Shown here piece after piece: positions 16,140 through 25,370 of a DNA stretch of 63,688 nt. Under the pieces are notes generated by a model. That model was not told the origin of the DNA. It was given only the letters and a program-made list of their open reading frames with translations, and made no database searches. The translations under genes were made by a program, and so were the position numbers. The DNA lies in assembly GCA_902768785.1 (NCBI GenBank), contig CACXMM010000045.1:1-63688 (forward strand), in the 5' to 3' direction. The stretch comes from an uncultured Prevotellaceae bacterium (GTDB lineage Bacteria; Bacteroidota; Bacteroidia; Bacteroidales; Bacteroidaceae). The number at the start of each line of letters is the position of its first letter. Within the stretch, counting starts at the first letter, position 1.

Positions 16140-17699
16140 CTAATTCAGGATTACAGGCAACGAGATGGTGAAGGTGGTGCCGTTGCCATACTCGCTTTCC
16201 ACCTTGATCTCCCCATCGTGGAGGTCAACCACTTTCTTCACATAGGCCAGTCCGAGACCGAAGCCCTTGGCATCGTGACGGTTACCGGTATGTACGCGGT
16301 AGAACTTATCGAAGATCTTCTTCACGTTCTCTTTCTTGATGCCGATACCCGTATCGCGGATGGAGAGATAGAGGCGATCCTTGTCGTTCCACGTCTTCAG
16401 ATAGATATCGATCGGCTGGTCTGACTTCCGGTATTTCACGGCATTGTCGAGCAGGTTGTTGATCACGTTCTGGAAATGCACCTCATCGACATAGATTGCG
16501 GAATCGACGGCTCCTATATCGGTATAGATCTTTCCACCGGTATGCTCCACACGGAGGGTGAAGGAGTTGGCGATGGTCTCCACCATCTCGTTAAGGTCGA
16601 GTTCCTTTTTCTTGAACACCGCCTTTTTCCTGTCGAACATCGACATCTGCAGTACTTTCTCCACCAGGAAGCGCAGGCGTTTCGACTCGTCGTTCACCAC
16701 CCCACCGAGATGTTTCGTCAGAGCAGGACTCTTGGGAACAGAGTCGTCGTTGAGCATCTGGGCGGCCAACGAGATGCTGGCAATAGGAGTCTTCAGCTCG
16801 TGCGTCATGTTATTGATGAAGTCGTTCTTGATCTCCGTAAGTTTCTTCTGTCTAAACACCAGCACCAGGGTGATGATAAACGTGATGAGCAGCACAAAGG
16901 TGAAGATGATACTCGGAATCATGAAGCGTACACTGGAGAAGATATAGCTGTTCATATCGGGGAAGTGGATACGCACCTCACCGGTTTTTTCCTGAGGGTC
17001 ATTACGGAAGAGCACCTGCTTATAGGTATATTCCTCACCCTCGTCGGAGTAGTCAGGACAGCGATACACTTCCCTTCCGTCCTGGGTATTCACCGTGAAA
17101 TGATACGGGATGCTCACACCGTTGTTCATCAGCTCCACCTTCAGATCCTGGTCGAGGGTCTTGAAATTGATACGTTCCTGCAGAGGTTTGTTGCTGGCGG
17201 TATAAAGAATCCGATAAATCAGCTTGTCAAGCAACGCTTTCTGATACACATAGCGGTTCTTCACGATCTCGCGCATCGATTTAGTAGCCTCGTTGATGGA
17301 GTTCTTATCATTGCGGAGGATCAGAGCCTTGGGCACCTGCGAGGGCTTGTAAGCAGATGTCTTGAGTTCGAAATAGGAGTAGCCAGAGCCGTCATCATCG
17401 GCCACGGAGAACTGATGCGACTGCCGTGATGTACCAGCATTTGTCCCACGTCCCGTACCCACGGAGTCACGTTTGTTTGCCCGCCGTTCCGTTTCGTTGA
17501 CATCTTTCTCTATATAGCGAAGGGTCTCATTGATCTCCAAGTTTTGGGAAGCTTCGTAGAGGGCTTTGTTTACCGACACGTCAAACTGCTCCTTCTTCAT
17601 CTGAACCATCTCCTCGATGTATTTCAGCTGGAGGAAGAGCAGAGCCAGGAAACTCAAGCCCATGATAATTGCTATGGCAAGAATCGTTGTTTTCTTCAT
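16140..17699 (-). CDS. rprX: Sensor histidine kinase RprX
   Basis: 519 aa. Transmembrane segment near 5-25, a periplasmic domain of about 230 residues and a second membrane segment near 260-285; then HisKA with NNMTHELKTPIAS (phospho-acceptor His about residue 303) and HATPase_c with NNLLDNAVKYR, DTGIGIKKENVKKIF and GFGLGLAYVKKV. It would phosphorylate RprY. First gene of the rprX-rprY-small membrane protein unit. A GCAAAGGTA (-7 box on the minus strand) lies just before the start. Confidence 0.93.
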   Translation of the reverse strand: MKKTTILAIAIIMGLSFLALLFLQLKYIEEMVQMKKEQFDVSVNKALYEASQNLEINETLRYIEKDVNETERRANKRDSVGTGRGTNAGTSRQSHQFSVADDDGSGYSYFELKTSAYKPSQVPKALILRNDKNSINEATKSMREIVKNRYVYQKALLDKLIYRILYTASNKPLQERINFKTLDQDLKVELMNNGVSIPYHFTVNTQDGREVYRCPDYSDEGEEYTYKQVLFRNDPQEKTGEVRIHFPDMNSYIFSSVRFMIPSIIFTFVLLITFIITLVLVFRQKKLTEIKNDFINNMTHELKTPIASISLAAQMLNDDSVPKSPALTKHLGGVVNDESKRLRFLVEKVLQMSMFDRKKAVFKKKELDLNEMVETIANSFTLRVEHTGGKIYTDIGAVDSAIYVDEVHFQNVINNLLDNAVKYRKSDQPIDIYLKTWNDKDRLYLSIRDTGIGIKKENVKKIFDKFYRVHTGNRHDAKGFGLGLAYVKKVVDLHDGEIKVESEYGNGTTFTISLPVILN

Positions 17700-17819
17700 G
17701 GTTGCAAAGGTAGCGATTTATCCTATACGCCGAACCTATTTCGTTAATTATTTCGGTTAATTTTCGTTTAGTTAACCATAAAATAATGCTATAATTGCGA
17801 ATTATTAATTAAATGGTGT

Positions 17820-18034
17820 GAAAGATGAAAAGTGAAAGATGAAAGATGAAAGATGAAAGGTGAAAGGGGGAGTGTGGGAAGGGGAAACGAAGTTCGGTGC
17901 AAACGGGGAAAGCTTCTCGCCCCTGAAGGAGTATGTTCTCGAGGAAGGAGGAAGGAGAATAGTACAGAGATAAAGAATTCACATACAAAACCACTTTTCC
18001 TTAAAGCATATCTCCTTCGTCCTTCCTCCTTCCT
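17820..18034. repeat. Period-7 repeat tracts in the 440-bp gap upstream of rprX
   Basis: 17821-17869 is a run of seven 7-mers (AAAGATG, AAAAGTG, AAAGGTG). Shorter period-7 tracts of GGAAGGA (17944-17957) and its complement CCTTCCT/CCTTCGT (18010-18034) follow. Between them nothing gene-like is visible. The same heptamer families recur within coding genes elsewhere in the window. Confidence 0.8.
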
Positions 18035-18063
18035 CGAACTGCCAATGAAGAATGAGAAATGAA

Positions 18064-18088
18064 AAAGGATGCGCCGAGGCGCATCCTT
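18064..18088 (-). terminator. Terminator downstream of the His-rich secreted protein gene
   Basis: 10-bp stem AAGGATGCGC / GCGCATCCTT (18065-18074, 18079-18088) with CGAG loop; the minus strand continues TTTTTC. It lies 50 bp past the stop of the gene at 18139. Confidence 0.8.
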
Positions 18089-18138
18089 GTCGGACTTCAT
18101 GAGCATGAAGGTATATAGTAATTATGGGAACTGCGTCC

Positions 18139-18498
18139 TCACCTTCTATGACTCGGTGTATGTACCACGACCACTTTGTGATGACGTACAGGAGCCGGAG
18201 CGTGATGCGGCGGTACGGGTCTTCCTACCGGATGCGCATACAGGTGCTTGTGGTGGATGTACTTGTCATACTGACGCGGTGTCAGCACTCGGTACAGTGC
18301 GCGGTCTTTTCTCACCGGATCATAGATATATCGCAGGTTGATGTCATAAACAGCATGGTACTGACGGTCAGTGAGTCGGAGCTCATAAGCCATCTTGTCT
18401 GTCATGGCACGTGCAGCGATACGGGACTCTCTATGACTCATTGCGTTAGCAGAGATGACTATCGTCATCAGGATTGCTATGATTAAACTCTTCTTCAT
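18139..18498 (-). CDS. Small secreted protein, histidine-rich tail
   Basis: 119 aa from the ATG at 18498 (an upstream ATG at 18525 lies before a less likely leader). Signal peptide MKKSLIIAILMTIVISANA. The mature part has an LTDRQYHAVYDINLRY segment resembling the LTxxQ motif of Spy/CpxP-like periplasmic proteins, and a proline/histidine-rich C-terminus (PPHHAPAPVRHHK) suited to metal binding. Function not known. Its promoter carries the paired TAGGATTTTCCC motif shared with two other envelope genes in the window. Confidence 0.7.
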   Translation of the reverse strand: MKKSLIIAILMTIVISANAMSHRESRIAARAMTDKMAYELRLTDRQYHAVYDINLRYIYDPVRKDRALYRVLTPRQYDKYIHHKHLYAHPVGRPVPPHHAPAPVRHHKVVVVHTPSHRR

Positions 18499-18545
18499 AA
18501 TCGTAATCTTTAAAAGGTTCGACATATTGTTTCTTCTTTCTGGTG

Positions 18546-18632
18546 CAAAGATAGAGAATAATCATAAGGGGAAAAAAGGATTGTTCCTAAACAACGATAG
18601 GATTTTCCCTAAAGTTGCGGGGAAAATCCTAC
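18546..18632 (-). promoter_or_regulatory. Promoter with paired TAGGATTTTCCC motif
   Basis: -7 box TATCTTTG (18546-18553, minus). Upstream of it stand two inverted copies of the motif: ATAGGATTTTCCCT on plus (18597-18610) and GTAGGATTTTCCCC on minus (18619-18632). Their complementarity also gives an 11-bp hairpin, but no T-run follows it, so I read it as an operator pair and not a terminator. Confidence 0.5.
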
Positions 18633-18658
18633 CAGTGGTTTATCTGCAAAGAATCAGG

Positions 18659-19117
18659 TCAGGAGCAACGAGCCTTCTTTTTACGACGGATATAGATGGC
18701 AATCAGTACAATACCGATGATCAAGGGGATGACAGCCAGGAAGATGATGGCAAGACCGAAGGCACCACCGATGGGGAAGCCCACATACAGTCTGGGAAAG
18801 TGATCGACAGCCAGACTGTCCTCCATGGCCTGGTACAGCATAGTGTCGCCCTTCTCCAACGCCTCCGTCTGAATCCTCCTGTACTCAGCCTGTTGGGCAA
18901 TGATTCTTACCGTATCTGCGTAATAGGCTTCTAAAAGATCATCGTTTGCACGCAAACGATCCTCATGTGCCCCTTCCGATATCGCCATCGTCAGGATACC
19001 GACTAAGGCCATCACCACTGCGACAGCGGTCATGAGGATCCCAGTGGTCAGCAAACAGCTGGGGAGGAAACAACCGGAGCGTGATTTCCGAGGGGGCGTA
19101 GGATTCTGTTCATTCAT
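18659..19117 (-). CDS. Membrane protein of unknown function
   Basis: 152 aa. Short basic cytoplasmic N-terminus (PPRKSRSGCFLPS), a membrane segment about 20-45, a soluble helical loop (AHEDRLRANDDLLEAYYADTV), then one or two membrane segments (about 113-143) and a basic end (RRKKKARC). No family recognised. It stands alone between the EF-G paralog and the His-rich protein gene. Confidence 0.65.
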   Translation of the reverse strand: MNEQNPTPPRKSRSGCFLPSCLLTTGILMTAVAVVMALVGILTMAISEGAHEDRLRANDDLLEAYYADTVRIIAQQAEYRRIQTEALEKGDTMLYQAMEDSLAVDHFPRLYVGFPIGGAFGLAIIFLAVIPLIIGIVLIAIYIRRKKKARCS

Positions 19118-19133
19118 ACCTATTAAAGAAAAA

Positions 19134-19153
19134 GGGGCAGGAAAACCTGCCCC
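19134..19153 (-). terminator. Hairpin between the EF-G paralog and the next gene
   Basis: GGGGCAGG-AAAA-CCTGCCCC, followed on the minus strand by TTTTTC. It lies just after the EF-G paralog stop. Confidence 0.85.
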
Positions 19154-19168
19154 TGATGATCACAAGAA

Positions 19169-21328
19169 TTAATCTTCTTCTTTCATTTCCTCCTCGTGCT
19201 GCTTGATCAGAGCCTGCTGGATGTCATTCGGCACAAGCTCGTAAGAAGCAAACTTCGTGGTGAAGGAAGCACGACCGCCGGTGATTGAGCTCAGGGCGAT
19301 AGAGTAGCTTGCCAGCTCCTTGAGAGGAATCTTGGCAGACAGCTTCTGGTATCCGGCCTCTGAGTCCATACCCATGATGATGGCGCGACGTCCCTGAAGG
19401 TCGCTCATGACATCACCCATGTAGTCGGCAGGAACAAGTACTTCCAGATCGTAGATAGGCTCCAGCACCTTCGGTCCAGCCTCCTTGAAGGCAGCAGAGA
19501 AAGCATTTCGTGCAGCCAGCATGAACGAGAGCTCGTTGGAATCCACCGGGTGCATCTTACCATCATAGACGATAACACGCACGTCACGGGCATACGAACC
19601 TGTCAGCGGTCCCTGCTCCATACGCTCCATCACACCCTTCAGGATAGCAGGCATGAAGCGCAGGTCGATGGCACCACCCACCACAGAGTTGATGAAGACC
19701 AATTTTCCACCCCACTCGAGGTCGATCTCTTCCTTGCCCTTGATGTTCATCTTGAACTCCTGACCGTTGATCTTGAAAGAGGTAGGATCAGGCATTCCTT
19801 CTGAATAAGGCTCCACAATGAGGTGTACTTCACCGAACTGACCGGCACCACCCGACTGTTTCTTATGACGGTAGTCGGCACGGGCCATCTTCGTAATCGT
19901 CTCACGATATGGGATCTTCGGCTCAACATATTCGATCTGGATCTTCTCGTTGTTCTCCATACGCCACTTCAGTGTGCGCAGGTGGAACTCACCCTGTCCA
20001 TGAACGATGATCTGGCGCAACTCCTTTGACTGCTCTACCACCCATGTGGGATCCTCCTGGCGCATCTTGGCCAGGGCAGCCATCATCTTCTCCGTCTCAC
20101 TCTCATTCACAGCCTTGATGGCGCGAGAGAACTTGGAGTTTGGATACTTGATGAAGTCGAAGCGGTAATCCACATCCTTGCCATTCAAGGTATTTCCCGT
20201 CTTCACATCCTTCAGCTTCACTGTACAGCCGATATCACCGGCATTGAGCTGATCAACCTGAATACGGTTGGCACCGGCACAAGCATACAAGGTACCGATA
20301 CGCTCCTTCGAGCCACGGTCAGCATTCGTCAGGTCATCACCACTCTTCACGCTTCCGCTCATCACCTTGAAGTAGCTCACCTCACCGATATGGGGTTCCA
20401 CACCGGTCTTGAAGAAATACAAGGAGGTGGGAGCTGAGACATCAGCAGGAACATCTTTACCGGCAGTATTCTGAATGACAGGCATCTCACTGACAAAGGG
20501 AACCACGTTGCCCAAGAACTCCATCAGACGGCGCACGCCCATGTCCTTACCGGCACAAACGCAGAATACAGGATAGATGCTGCGGGTGACAAGACCTTTG
20601 CGGATACCCTCACGCATCTCATCTTCTGTCAGATCCTCCGTCTCGAAGAATTTCTCCATCAGTGTGTCATCACCAGCAGCTGCAGCCTCCACCAGGGCGG
20701 CTTTCATCTCCTTGGCCTTATCCAACTCCTCTGCGGGGATCTCCTCGATGATAGGAGCACCGCCCTCAGGCTTCCAAGAATACTTCTTCATCAGCAGCAC
20801 ATCGATCACGGCATTGAAGCCAGGACCTGTGGCGATAGGATACTGAACAGGTACGCAATTAGGACCATAGACTTCTCTCAGCTGGTTCAGGATGGCATCA
20901 AAGTCACAGTGCTCACGGTCGAGCTGGTTCACGAGGAAGATAACAGGTTTCTTCAGTTTCTCAGTGTTGCGGAACGCATTCATCGTACCTACCTCAGGAC
21001 CATACTGTCCATTCACGAGGATCACGGCCTGATCCGTCACATTCAGGGCTGTGATGGCACCGCCTACGAAGTCGTCAGAACCCGGACAGTCGATGATGTT
21101 CAGTTTTTTGTTGTTCCACTCTACATGAAAAACGGTGGAGAACACGCTATAGCCATATTCCTGCTCCACAGGGAAATAGTCACTCACGGTGTTCTTCTGC
21201 TCCACCGAGCCGCGGCGTTTAATCACTCCGCTTTCGAATAACATACTCTCGGCAAGTGTGGTCTTGCCGCTACCCGCACTGCCAAGCAAGGCAATGTTCT
21301 TGATCTCGTTAGTTTGATATACTTTCAT
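19169..21328 (-). CDS. fusA2: Elongation factor G paralog (EF-G2 type) with altered GTPase motifs
   Basis: 719 aa from MKVYQTNE (ATG 21328). All EF-G domains are present: P-loop GSAGSGKT (16-23), domain II, domain IV (YRHKKQSGGAGQFGEV) and domain V (DLQGRRAIIMGMDSE). G motifs differ from standard EF-G: switch I RGITI is YGYSV, switch II DTPGHVDF is DCPGSDDF so the catalytic His is Ser84, and NKxD is NQLD (134-137). These changes match the second EF-G of Bacteroides, which has been described as supporting translation without normal GTP hydrolysis, and argue against it being the housekeeping fusA (not near rpsL/rpsG either). Divergent from hemW. The symbol is by analogy. Confidence 0.8.
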   Translation of the reverse strand: MKVYQTNEIKNIALLGSAGSGKTTLAESMLFESGVIKRRGSVEQKNTVSDYFPVEQEYGYSVFSTVFHVEWNNKKLNIIDCPGSDDFVGGAITALNVTDQAVILVNGQYGPEVGTMNAFRNTEKLKKPVIFLVNQLDREHCDFDAILNQLREVYGPNCVPVQYPIATGPGFNAVIDVLLMKKYSWKPEGGAPIIEEIPAEELDKAKEMKAALVEAAAAGDDTLMEKFFETEDLTEDEMREGIRKGLVTRSIYPVFCVCAGKDMGVRRLMEFLGNVVPFVSEMPVIQNTAGKDVPADVSAPTSLYFFKTGVEPHIGEVSYFKVMSGSVKSGDDLTNADRGSKERIGTLYACAGANRIQVDQLNAGDIGCTVKLKDVKTGNTLNGKDVDYRFDFIKYPNSKFSRAIKAVNESETEKMMAALAKMRQEDPTWVVEQSKELRQIIVHGQGEFHLRTLKWRMENNEKIQIEYVEPKIPYRETITKMARADYRHKKQSGGAGQFGEVHLIVEPYSEGMPDPTSFKINGQEFKMNIKGKEEIDLEWGGKLVFINSVVGGAIDLRFMPAILKGVMERMEQGPLTGSYARDVRVIVYDGKMHPVDSNELSFMLAARNAFSAAFKEAGPKVLEPIYDLEVLVPADYMGDVMSDLQGRRAIIMGMDSEAGYQKLSAKIPLKELASYSIALSSITGGRASFTTKFASYELVPNDIQQALIKQHEEEMKEED

Positions 21329-21466
21329 ATTTATCAGGTTTTTAGTTGATATTAGACGCAATATTGGGGACTAAGTTACGCATTTTTATCAAACTGACAA
21401 AAGAAAATGATGAAAAGGTGTGTTTTTTTTAAACTTATTAGTAAATTTGCCACCAAATCGTAATAA

Positions 21467-22651
21467 ATGGCAGGACTTTATCTTCATATTCCGTTCTGTA
21501 AAAGCCGCTGTATTTACTGTGGTTTTTACTCCACTACCTTCCATGATTTGATGGAGGATTATGTGGATGCCCTGAGCCGTGAGATGGTACTGAGAAACAC
21601 CCCTCCACACTCCTCCCTCCACCCATTTCCTTCCTCCTTCCTCCCTTCTCCTTCCTCCACCCTAAAAACAATCTACCTCGGCGGCGGTACCCCCTCTTTG
21701 CTCTCCCCTGCCCTGCTCCGCCAACTCTTTTATAATATATATAAGGTGTATGAGGTAGCAACAGATGCAGAGATCACCCTGGAGTGTAATCCCGATGACA
21801 TCACCCCGGAATATGCCGAGGCACTCAAAGCACTGCCCGTGAACAGGGTTAGCATGGGGGCTCAGACCTTCTCGGATGACCGTCTGCGCTTCCTTCATCG
21901 CCGGCACACCAGCAGTCAGGTAAGGACAGCGGTGGACCTGCTGCGCCGTAACGACTTTCAGAATATCAGTATCGACCTGATGTTCGGATTCCCCCAAGAG
22001 ACGATGAAGGACTGGCAGGAAGATATCCGTCAGGTCCTTGAGCTGGAAGTCGAACATCTCTCTTCCTATTCTTTGATGGTGGAGGAAGGAACCCCGCTGG
22101 CGCAATGGACAATGGATCATGGACAATGGATCATGCCTGGGGAGGAATTGGAACGGGAGATGTATGAGACATTGATTGACCGGTTGGAGGGTGCTGGATA
22201 CGAGCACTACGAGATCTCGAATTTCGCCAAGATCGGCTTCCGCTCCCGTCATAACAGCAGCTACTGGAACGACACGCCGTATATCGGTATCGGTGCCGCC
22301 GCCCATAGCTACAGTCCGCCTGTACTCCATCCCCAAGGGTTGGGGACACGTAGCTGGAACGTGGCTGATATCAGACAGTATATCGAGGGAATGAAACAGG
22401 GGAAGCGTATCTTCGAGGAAGAGGCCATTGATGCTGATACGCATTATAATGATTTGGTGACCGTTGCCCTTCGCACCCGAGAAGGACTTGACCTGTCGGC
22501 ACTGTCGGAAAAGCACAGGATGTATGCCATCAAAAATGCCCGTCGCTTCATCAACGACGGGCTACTCGAACTCACTGACAACCGACTTCATCTTACCAGA
22601 CGCGGTCTGTTCGTCAGCGATATGATCATGTCGGAACTGATGATTTGCTAA
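21467..22651 (+). CDS. hemW: HemW-like radical SAM heme chaperone, with repeat-derived insertions
   Basis: 394 aa. Radical-SAM cluster CKSRCIYC (11-18), GGGTPS, the family segments SMGAQTF, SIDLMFGFPQETM, and HemW C-terminal domain; the fourth Cys typical of HemW is replaced by the GF pair after C18 as usual for this type. HemW delivers heme to membrane acceptors. Two stretches interrupt the normal sequence: residues ~44-65 (TPPHSSLHPFPSSF...) encoded by period-7 CTTCCTC/ACTCCTC repeats, and ~215-225 (WTMDHGQWIM) encoded by ATGGACA/ATGGATC repeats. Both leave the frame open, and the sites look like surface loops. Confidence 0.88.
   Translation: MAGLYLHIPFCKSRCIYCGFYSTTFHDLMEDYVDALSREMVLRNTPPHSSLHPFPSSFLPSPSSTLKTIYLGGGTPSLLSPALLRQLFYNIYKVYEVATDAEITLECNPDDITPEYAEALKALPVNRVSMGAQTFSDDRLRFLHRRHTSSQVRTAVDLLRRNDFQNISIDLMFGFPQETMKDWQEDIRQVLELEVEHLSSYSLMVEEGTPLAQWTMDHGQWIMPGEELEREMYETLIDRLEGAGYEHYEISNFAKIGFRSRHNSSYWNDTPYIGIGAAAHSYSPPVLHPQGLGTRSWNVADIRQYIEGMKQGKRIFEEEAIDADTHYNDLVTVALRTREGLDLSALSEKHRMYAIKNARRFINDGLLELTDNRLHLTRRGLFVSDMIMSELMIC
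21600..21658 (+). repeat. Period-7 tract inside hemW (CTTCCTC/ACTCCTC type)
   Basis: Successive 7-mers CTCCACA, CTCCTCC, CTCCACC, then CTTCCTC, CTTCCTC, CCTTCTC, CTTCCTC. Same family as the tracts in the ABC-F and tex genes. Confidence 0.8.
22105..22134 (+). repeat. Second period-7 tract inside hemW (ATGGACA/ATGGATC)
   Basis: ATGGACA, ATGGATC, ATGGACA, ATGGATC in exact 7-bp register, read through in frame. Confidence 0.8.
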
Positions 22652-22654
22652 TTC

Positions 22655-23458
22655 TTATTCTTCCACGATGGTCTTGAACTTGTTCCATCCCTCCACCGAC
22701 TTGAAATCACTGGCGGAGCCTTTAGGAACGATCACACGGGCACTGCCGTAGGTAGCCTCATCGAAAGCCATGCCGATGCTGGCACGTGTCATGTAACAAC
22801 GAATGGTCTGCAGCGGACAGCCGGAAAAGGCAAAGTCGCTGATGCTCCAGATGGAAGCAGGCAAAGTGATGCTCTTCAGAGTGGACACGCCTCGAAACGC
22901 ACTGGGATAGATCTCGATGACACCACGGGGCACCTCATACGTATCCAGCCTCTTGGCCTGCGGGCAACGCACCAGACGCTCTTTCTCTGAATTGTACAAG
23001 ATACCATCCACCGATACAAAAAACGGACTGTTCTTAACATTGATCTCGACGAGGTTCGGACAAGAAGAGAAGGCATCGTTCGACACCGACTGCACACTGT
23101 TCGGAATGGTGATGCTACGGAAAGCACCGCAGCCATAGAAGAAGAGGGTTGACAAACGATTGTCCTCGGTGAACGCACTCTTGTCCTCTTCCAAAGGATA
23201 ATAGCTCTCACCGCCCTTCACAATAGTAGCCTCCGACAGGTCGAGATCGGCCAACTTGGCTTTTCCCATCTCACGCAGCACTTTCACATCACTGCCGTTC
23301 AGCGGTCCTACTACCTTTAAACTGGTAAGACTAGTCCGCTCTGAGGCAGGGATCTGACTACCCAATGTACCAGCATCACTCACGGTCACCGTCTTCTGCT
23401 GTGCCCATACCACCGATACGGTCAGCAGACAAACGATTGAAAGAATCATTTTTTTCAT
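22655..23458 (-). CDS. Secreted BspA-like leucine-rich repeat protein (LRR_5)
   Basis: 267 aa. Signal peptide MKKMILSIVCLLTVSVVWAQ. Mature protein carries LRR_5 (BspA/Treponema type) repeats: FRSITIPNSVQSVSNDAFSSC, STLKSITLPASIWSISDFAFSGC and weaker copies, ending in a YGSARVIVPKGSASDFKSVEGW cap typical of the family. Such proteins are exported and often mediate surface adhesion. No sorting tail of the usual type IX form is visible. It converges with hemW (3-bp gap). Confidence 0.85.
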   Translation of the reverse strand: MKKMILSIVCLLTVSVVWAQQKTVTVSDAGTLGSQIPASERTSLTSLKVVGPLNGSDVKVLREMGKAKLADLDLSEATIVKGGESYYPLEEDKSAFTEDNRLSTLFFYGCGAFRSITIPNSVQSVSNDAFSSCPNLVEINVKNSPFFVSVDGILYNSEKERLVRCPQAKRLDTYEVPRGVIEIYPSAFRGVSTLKSITLPASIWSISDFAFSGCPLQTIRCYMTRASIGMAFDEATYGSARVIVPKGSASDFKSVEGWNKFKTIVEE

Positions 23459-23655
23459 ATCACTATTTGATTAAAAAAACTTATTACAGACCACAAAGAT
23501 ATACAAAAAGGAGGATAAAGCGAGAAAATTTTACGTTTTATGAAAAATTTACATGTTTTTTTACATTACTTTGAAAAGAAGTTTGTATTTTTGTGCTGTA
23601 TTCATACACCTATGAAACTTATATAATCAATATTTATAACTAAAAATCTACATTT

Positions 23656-25266
23656 ATGTCTGCATTAGTTTCAGTAATTCCTATTGTCCTCCTCATTGTA
23701 TTGATGATGGGATTCAAAGTATCGGGCTATAAGAGCGCGATCATCACCCTCTTAGTTACAATCGTATTGGCTCTATTCGTCGTACCTTCCATGGGAATCC
23801 TCCCGGAAAAGTTCACCAGTGCCGGTACCTCTATCTTCGGCATCACTCTTTGGTCGGTGATCGAAGGATTCCTGAAAGCATGCTTCCCGATTATCCTGAT
23901 CATCATCTGTGCAATTTTCAGTTACAACATTCTTTGTGAGACAAAGGAGATTGAGACCATCAAGACACAGTTTATCCAGATGACCTCCGACAAAGGTCTT
24001 CTCGTTCTCCTTCTGACATGGGGCCTTGGCGGTGTGCTCGAAGGTATGGCAGGATTCGGTACTGCCGTAGCCATCCCGGCAGCCATCCTCATTGGCTTGG
24101 GCTTCAAGCCGATGTTCTCTGCTGTAATCTGTTTGATTGCCAATACGGTGGCAGTAGGTTTTGGTGCTGTGGGACTGCCTGCAACAACCCTGGCAAACCA
24201 GGTTGCTGCCGAGGGTGTAGCTTCTCCCGAGATGTTGTGCGAGGTTGCCACCTTCATCATCATCCAGCTGGCCCTGATGTTCTACATCACCCCGTTCCTG
24301 ATTCTGATGATGACCGATCGTAAGAAGATTGTGAAGAATATCACCCTGGCACTGTTCGTGGGAACCTTCTCTATCATCGTCCAGTTCTGCTGTGCCCACT
24401 TTATCGGTCCGGAGACTCCCGCTATCTTAGGTTCTGTGGCCGCCATCATCGCCATGCTGATCTACAACAAGTTATTTATTCGCGAAGAGGACCCGTCTGA
24501 CGAGGTTAAGGTAGAGAAGAAGAAGTTCGGTCTTACCAAAACGCTCAAGGCCTGGAGTGTTTACGGACTCATTATTTTCTTCATCCTCATCTCCAGTAAG
24601 ATCGTTCCCGCCATCAATACTGCACTGAACAGTACACTGGTTACCCAGTTCAGTCTGCCCGTCACAGGTAACGCCTTCAAGTTCGGCTGGCTCTCAAATG
24701 CCGGTCTGATGATCTTCTTAGGTGCCCTTATCGGTGGTTTGATTCAGGGCATGAGCTTCGGCAGACTGATGAAACTGCTGGCTAAGACCACCATCAACCT
24801 TCAGAAGACTGTTGTCACCATCTGCTGTCTGGTAGCCATGGCCATGTTGATGAACAATACGGGTATGACCAACGATATCGCCAAGGGTCTTGTTGCCCTC
24901 ACCGGCGCTGCCTTCCCGTTCTTTGCTCCCCTCATCGGCTCCATTGGTACTTTCGTTACCGGTAGTGCTACGAATGCCAACATCCTCTTTGGTAAGCTGC
25001 AGGCAACTGCTGCCAGCGACCTTGGTTTGGTGAACCAGTCAACCTTCTTCGGAGTGAGCGGAAACGAGACCAACTGGTTAGCTGCTGCCAACTGTGCCGG
25101 TTCTGAGGGTGGTAAGCTTCTCTCACCACAGAGTATCGCCATCGCTACAGCAGCCTGCGACATGGAAGGTCAGGATGGTGACATCATGAGAAAGACCATG
25201 CCGTTCGCTATCTTCTGGATCTTGATGAACGGTCTGATGGTATTCCTCGGATTACATGTATTCTAA
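23656..25266 (+). CDS. L-lactate permease (LctP family)
   Basis: 536 aa with about 12-13 membrane segments. The family signature region WGLGGVLEGMAGFGTAVAIPAAILIGLGF is present, as are FGVSGNETNWLAAANCAG and GKLLSPQSIAIATAA near the C-terminus. It would import lactate (or glycolate) with protons. Monocistronic, ending in a strong terminator. A TATTTTTG -7 box (23586-23593) stands 60 bp upstream. Confidence 0.9.
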   Translation: MSALVSVIPIVLLIVLMMGFKVSGYKSAIITLLVTIVLALFVVPSMGILPEKFTSAGTSIFGITLWSVIEGFLKACFPIILIIICAIFSYNILCETKEIETIKTQFIQMTSDKGLLVLLLTWGLGGVLEGMAGFGTAVAIPAAILIGLGFKPMFSAVICLIANTVAVGFGAVGLPATTLANQVAAEGVASPEMLCEVATFIIIQLALMFYITPFLILMMTDRKKIVKNITLALFVGTFSIIVQFCCAHFIGPETPAILGSVAAIIAMLIYNKLFIREEDPSDEVKVEKKKFGLTKTLKAWSVYGLIIFFILISSKIVPAINTALNSTLVTQFSLPVTGNAFKFGWLSNAGLMIFLGALIGGLIQGMSFGRLMKLLAKTTINLQKTVVTICCLVAMAMLMNNTGMTNDIAKGLVALTGAAFPFFAPLIGSIGTFVTGSATNANILFGKLQATAASDLGLVNQSTFFGVSGNETNWLAAANCAGSEGGKLLSPQSIAIATAACDMEGQDGDIMRKTMPFAIFWILMNGLMVFLGLHVF

Positions 25267-25290
25267 TCGAATTCATCTATTCTAACTATC

Positions 25291-25320
25291 AAAAAGAGGC
25301 GGAAGATTCCGCCTCTTTTT
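25291..25320 (+). terminator. Terminator of the lactate permease gene
   Basis: AAAAAGAGGCGGAA / TTCCGCCTCTTTTT, a 14-bp perfect stem with a 2-base centre and T-run. A/T runs on both sides mean it can also end the convergent gene at 25371. Confidence 0.9.
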
Positions 25321-25370
25321 GATTTCTTCAACAGTGGTATGTTTAACAATCTGCCATCGCACTGAACTAA

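Noticed and set aside
17820-18034. Small protein genes in the purine-rich stretch
   Set aside because: Open frames come from low-complexity heptamers and have no initiation context or domain.
18599-18630. Terminator hairpin AGGATTTTCCC/GGGAAAATCCT
   Set aside because: No T-run follows on either strand, and the arms match a motif found at two other promoters; I call it an operator pair.
19169-21361. Canonical fusA
   Set aside because: Switch II His is Ser, NKxD is NQLD and there is no rpsL/rpsG/tuf context.
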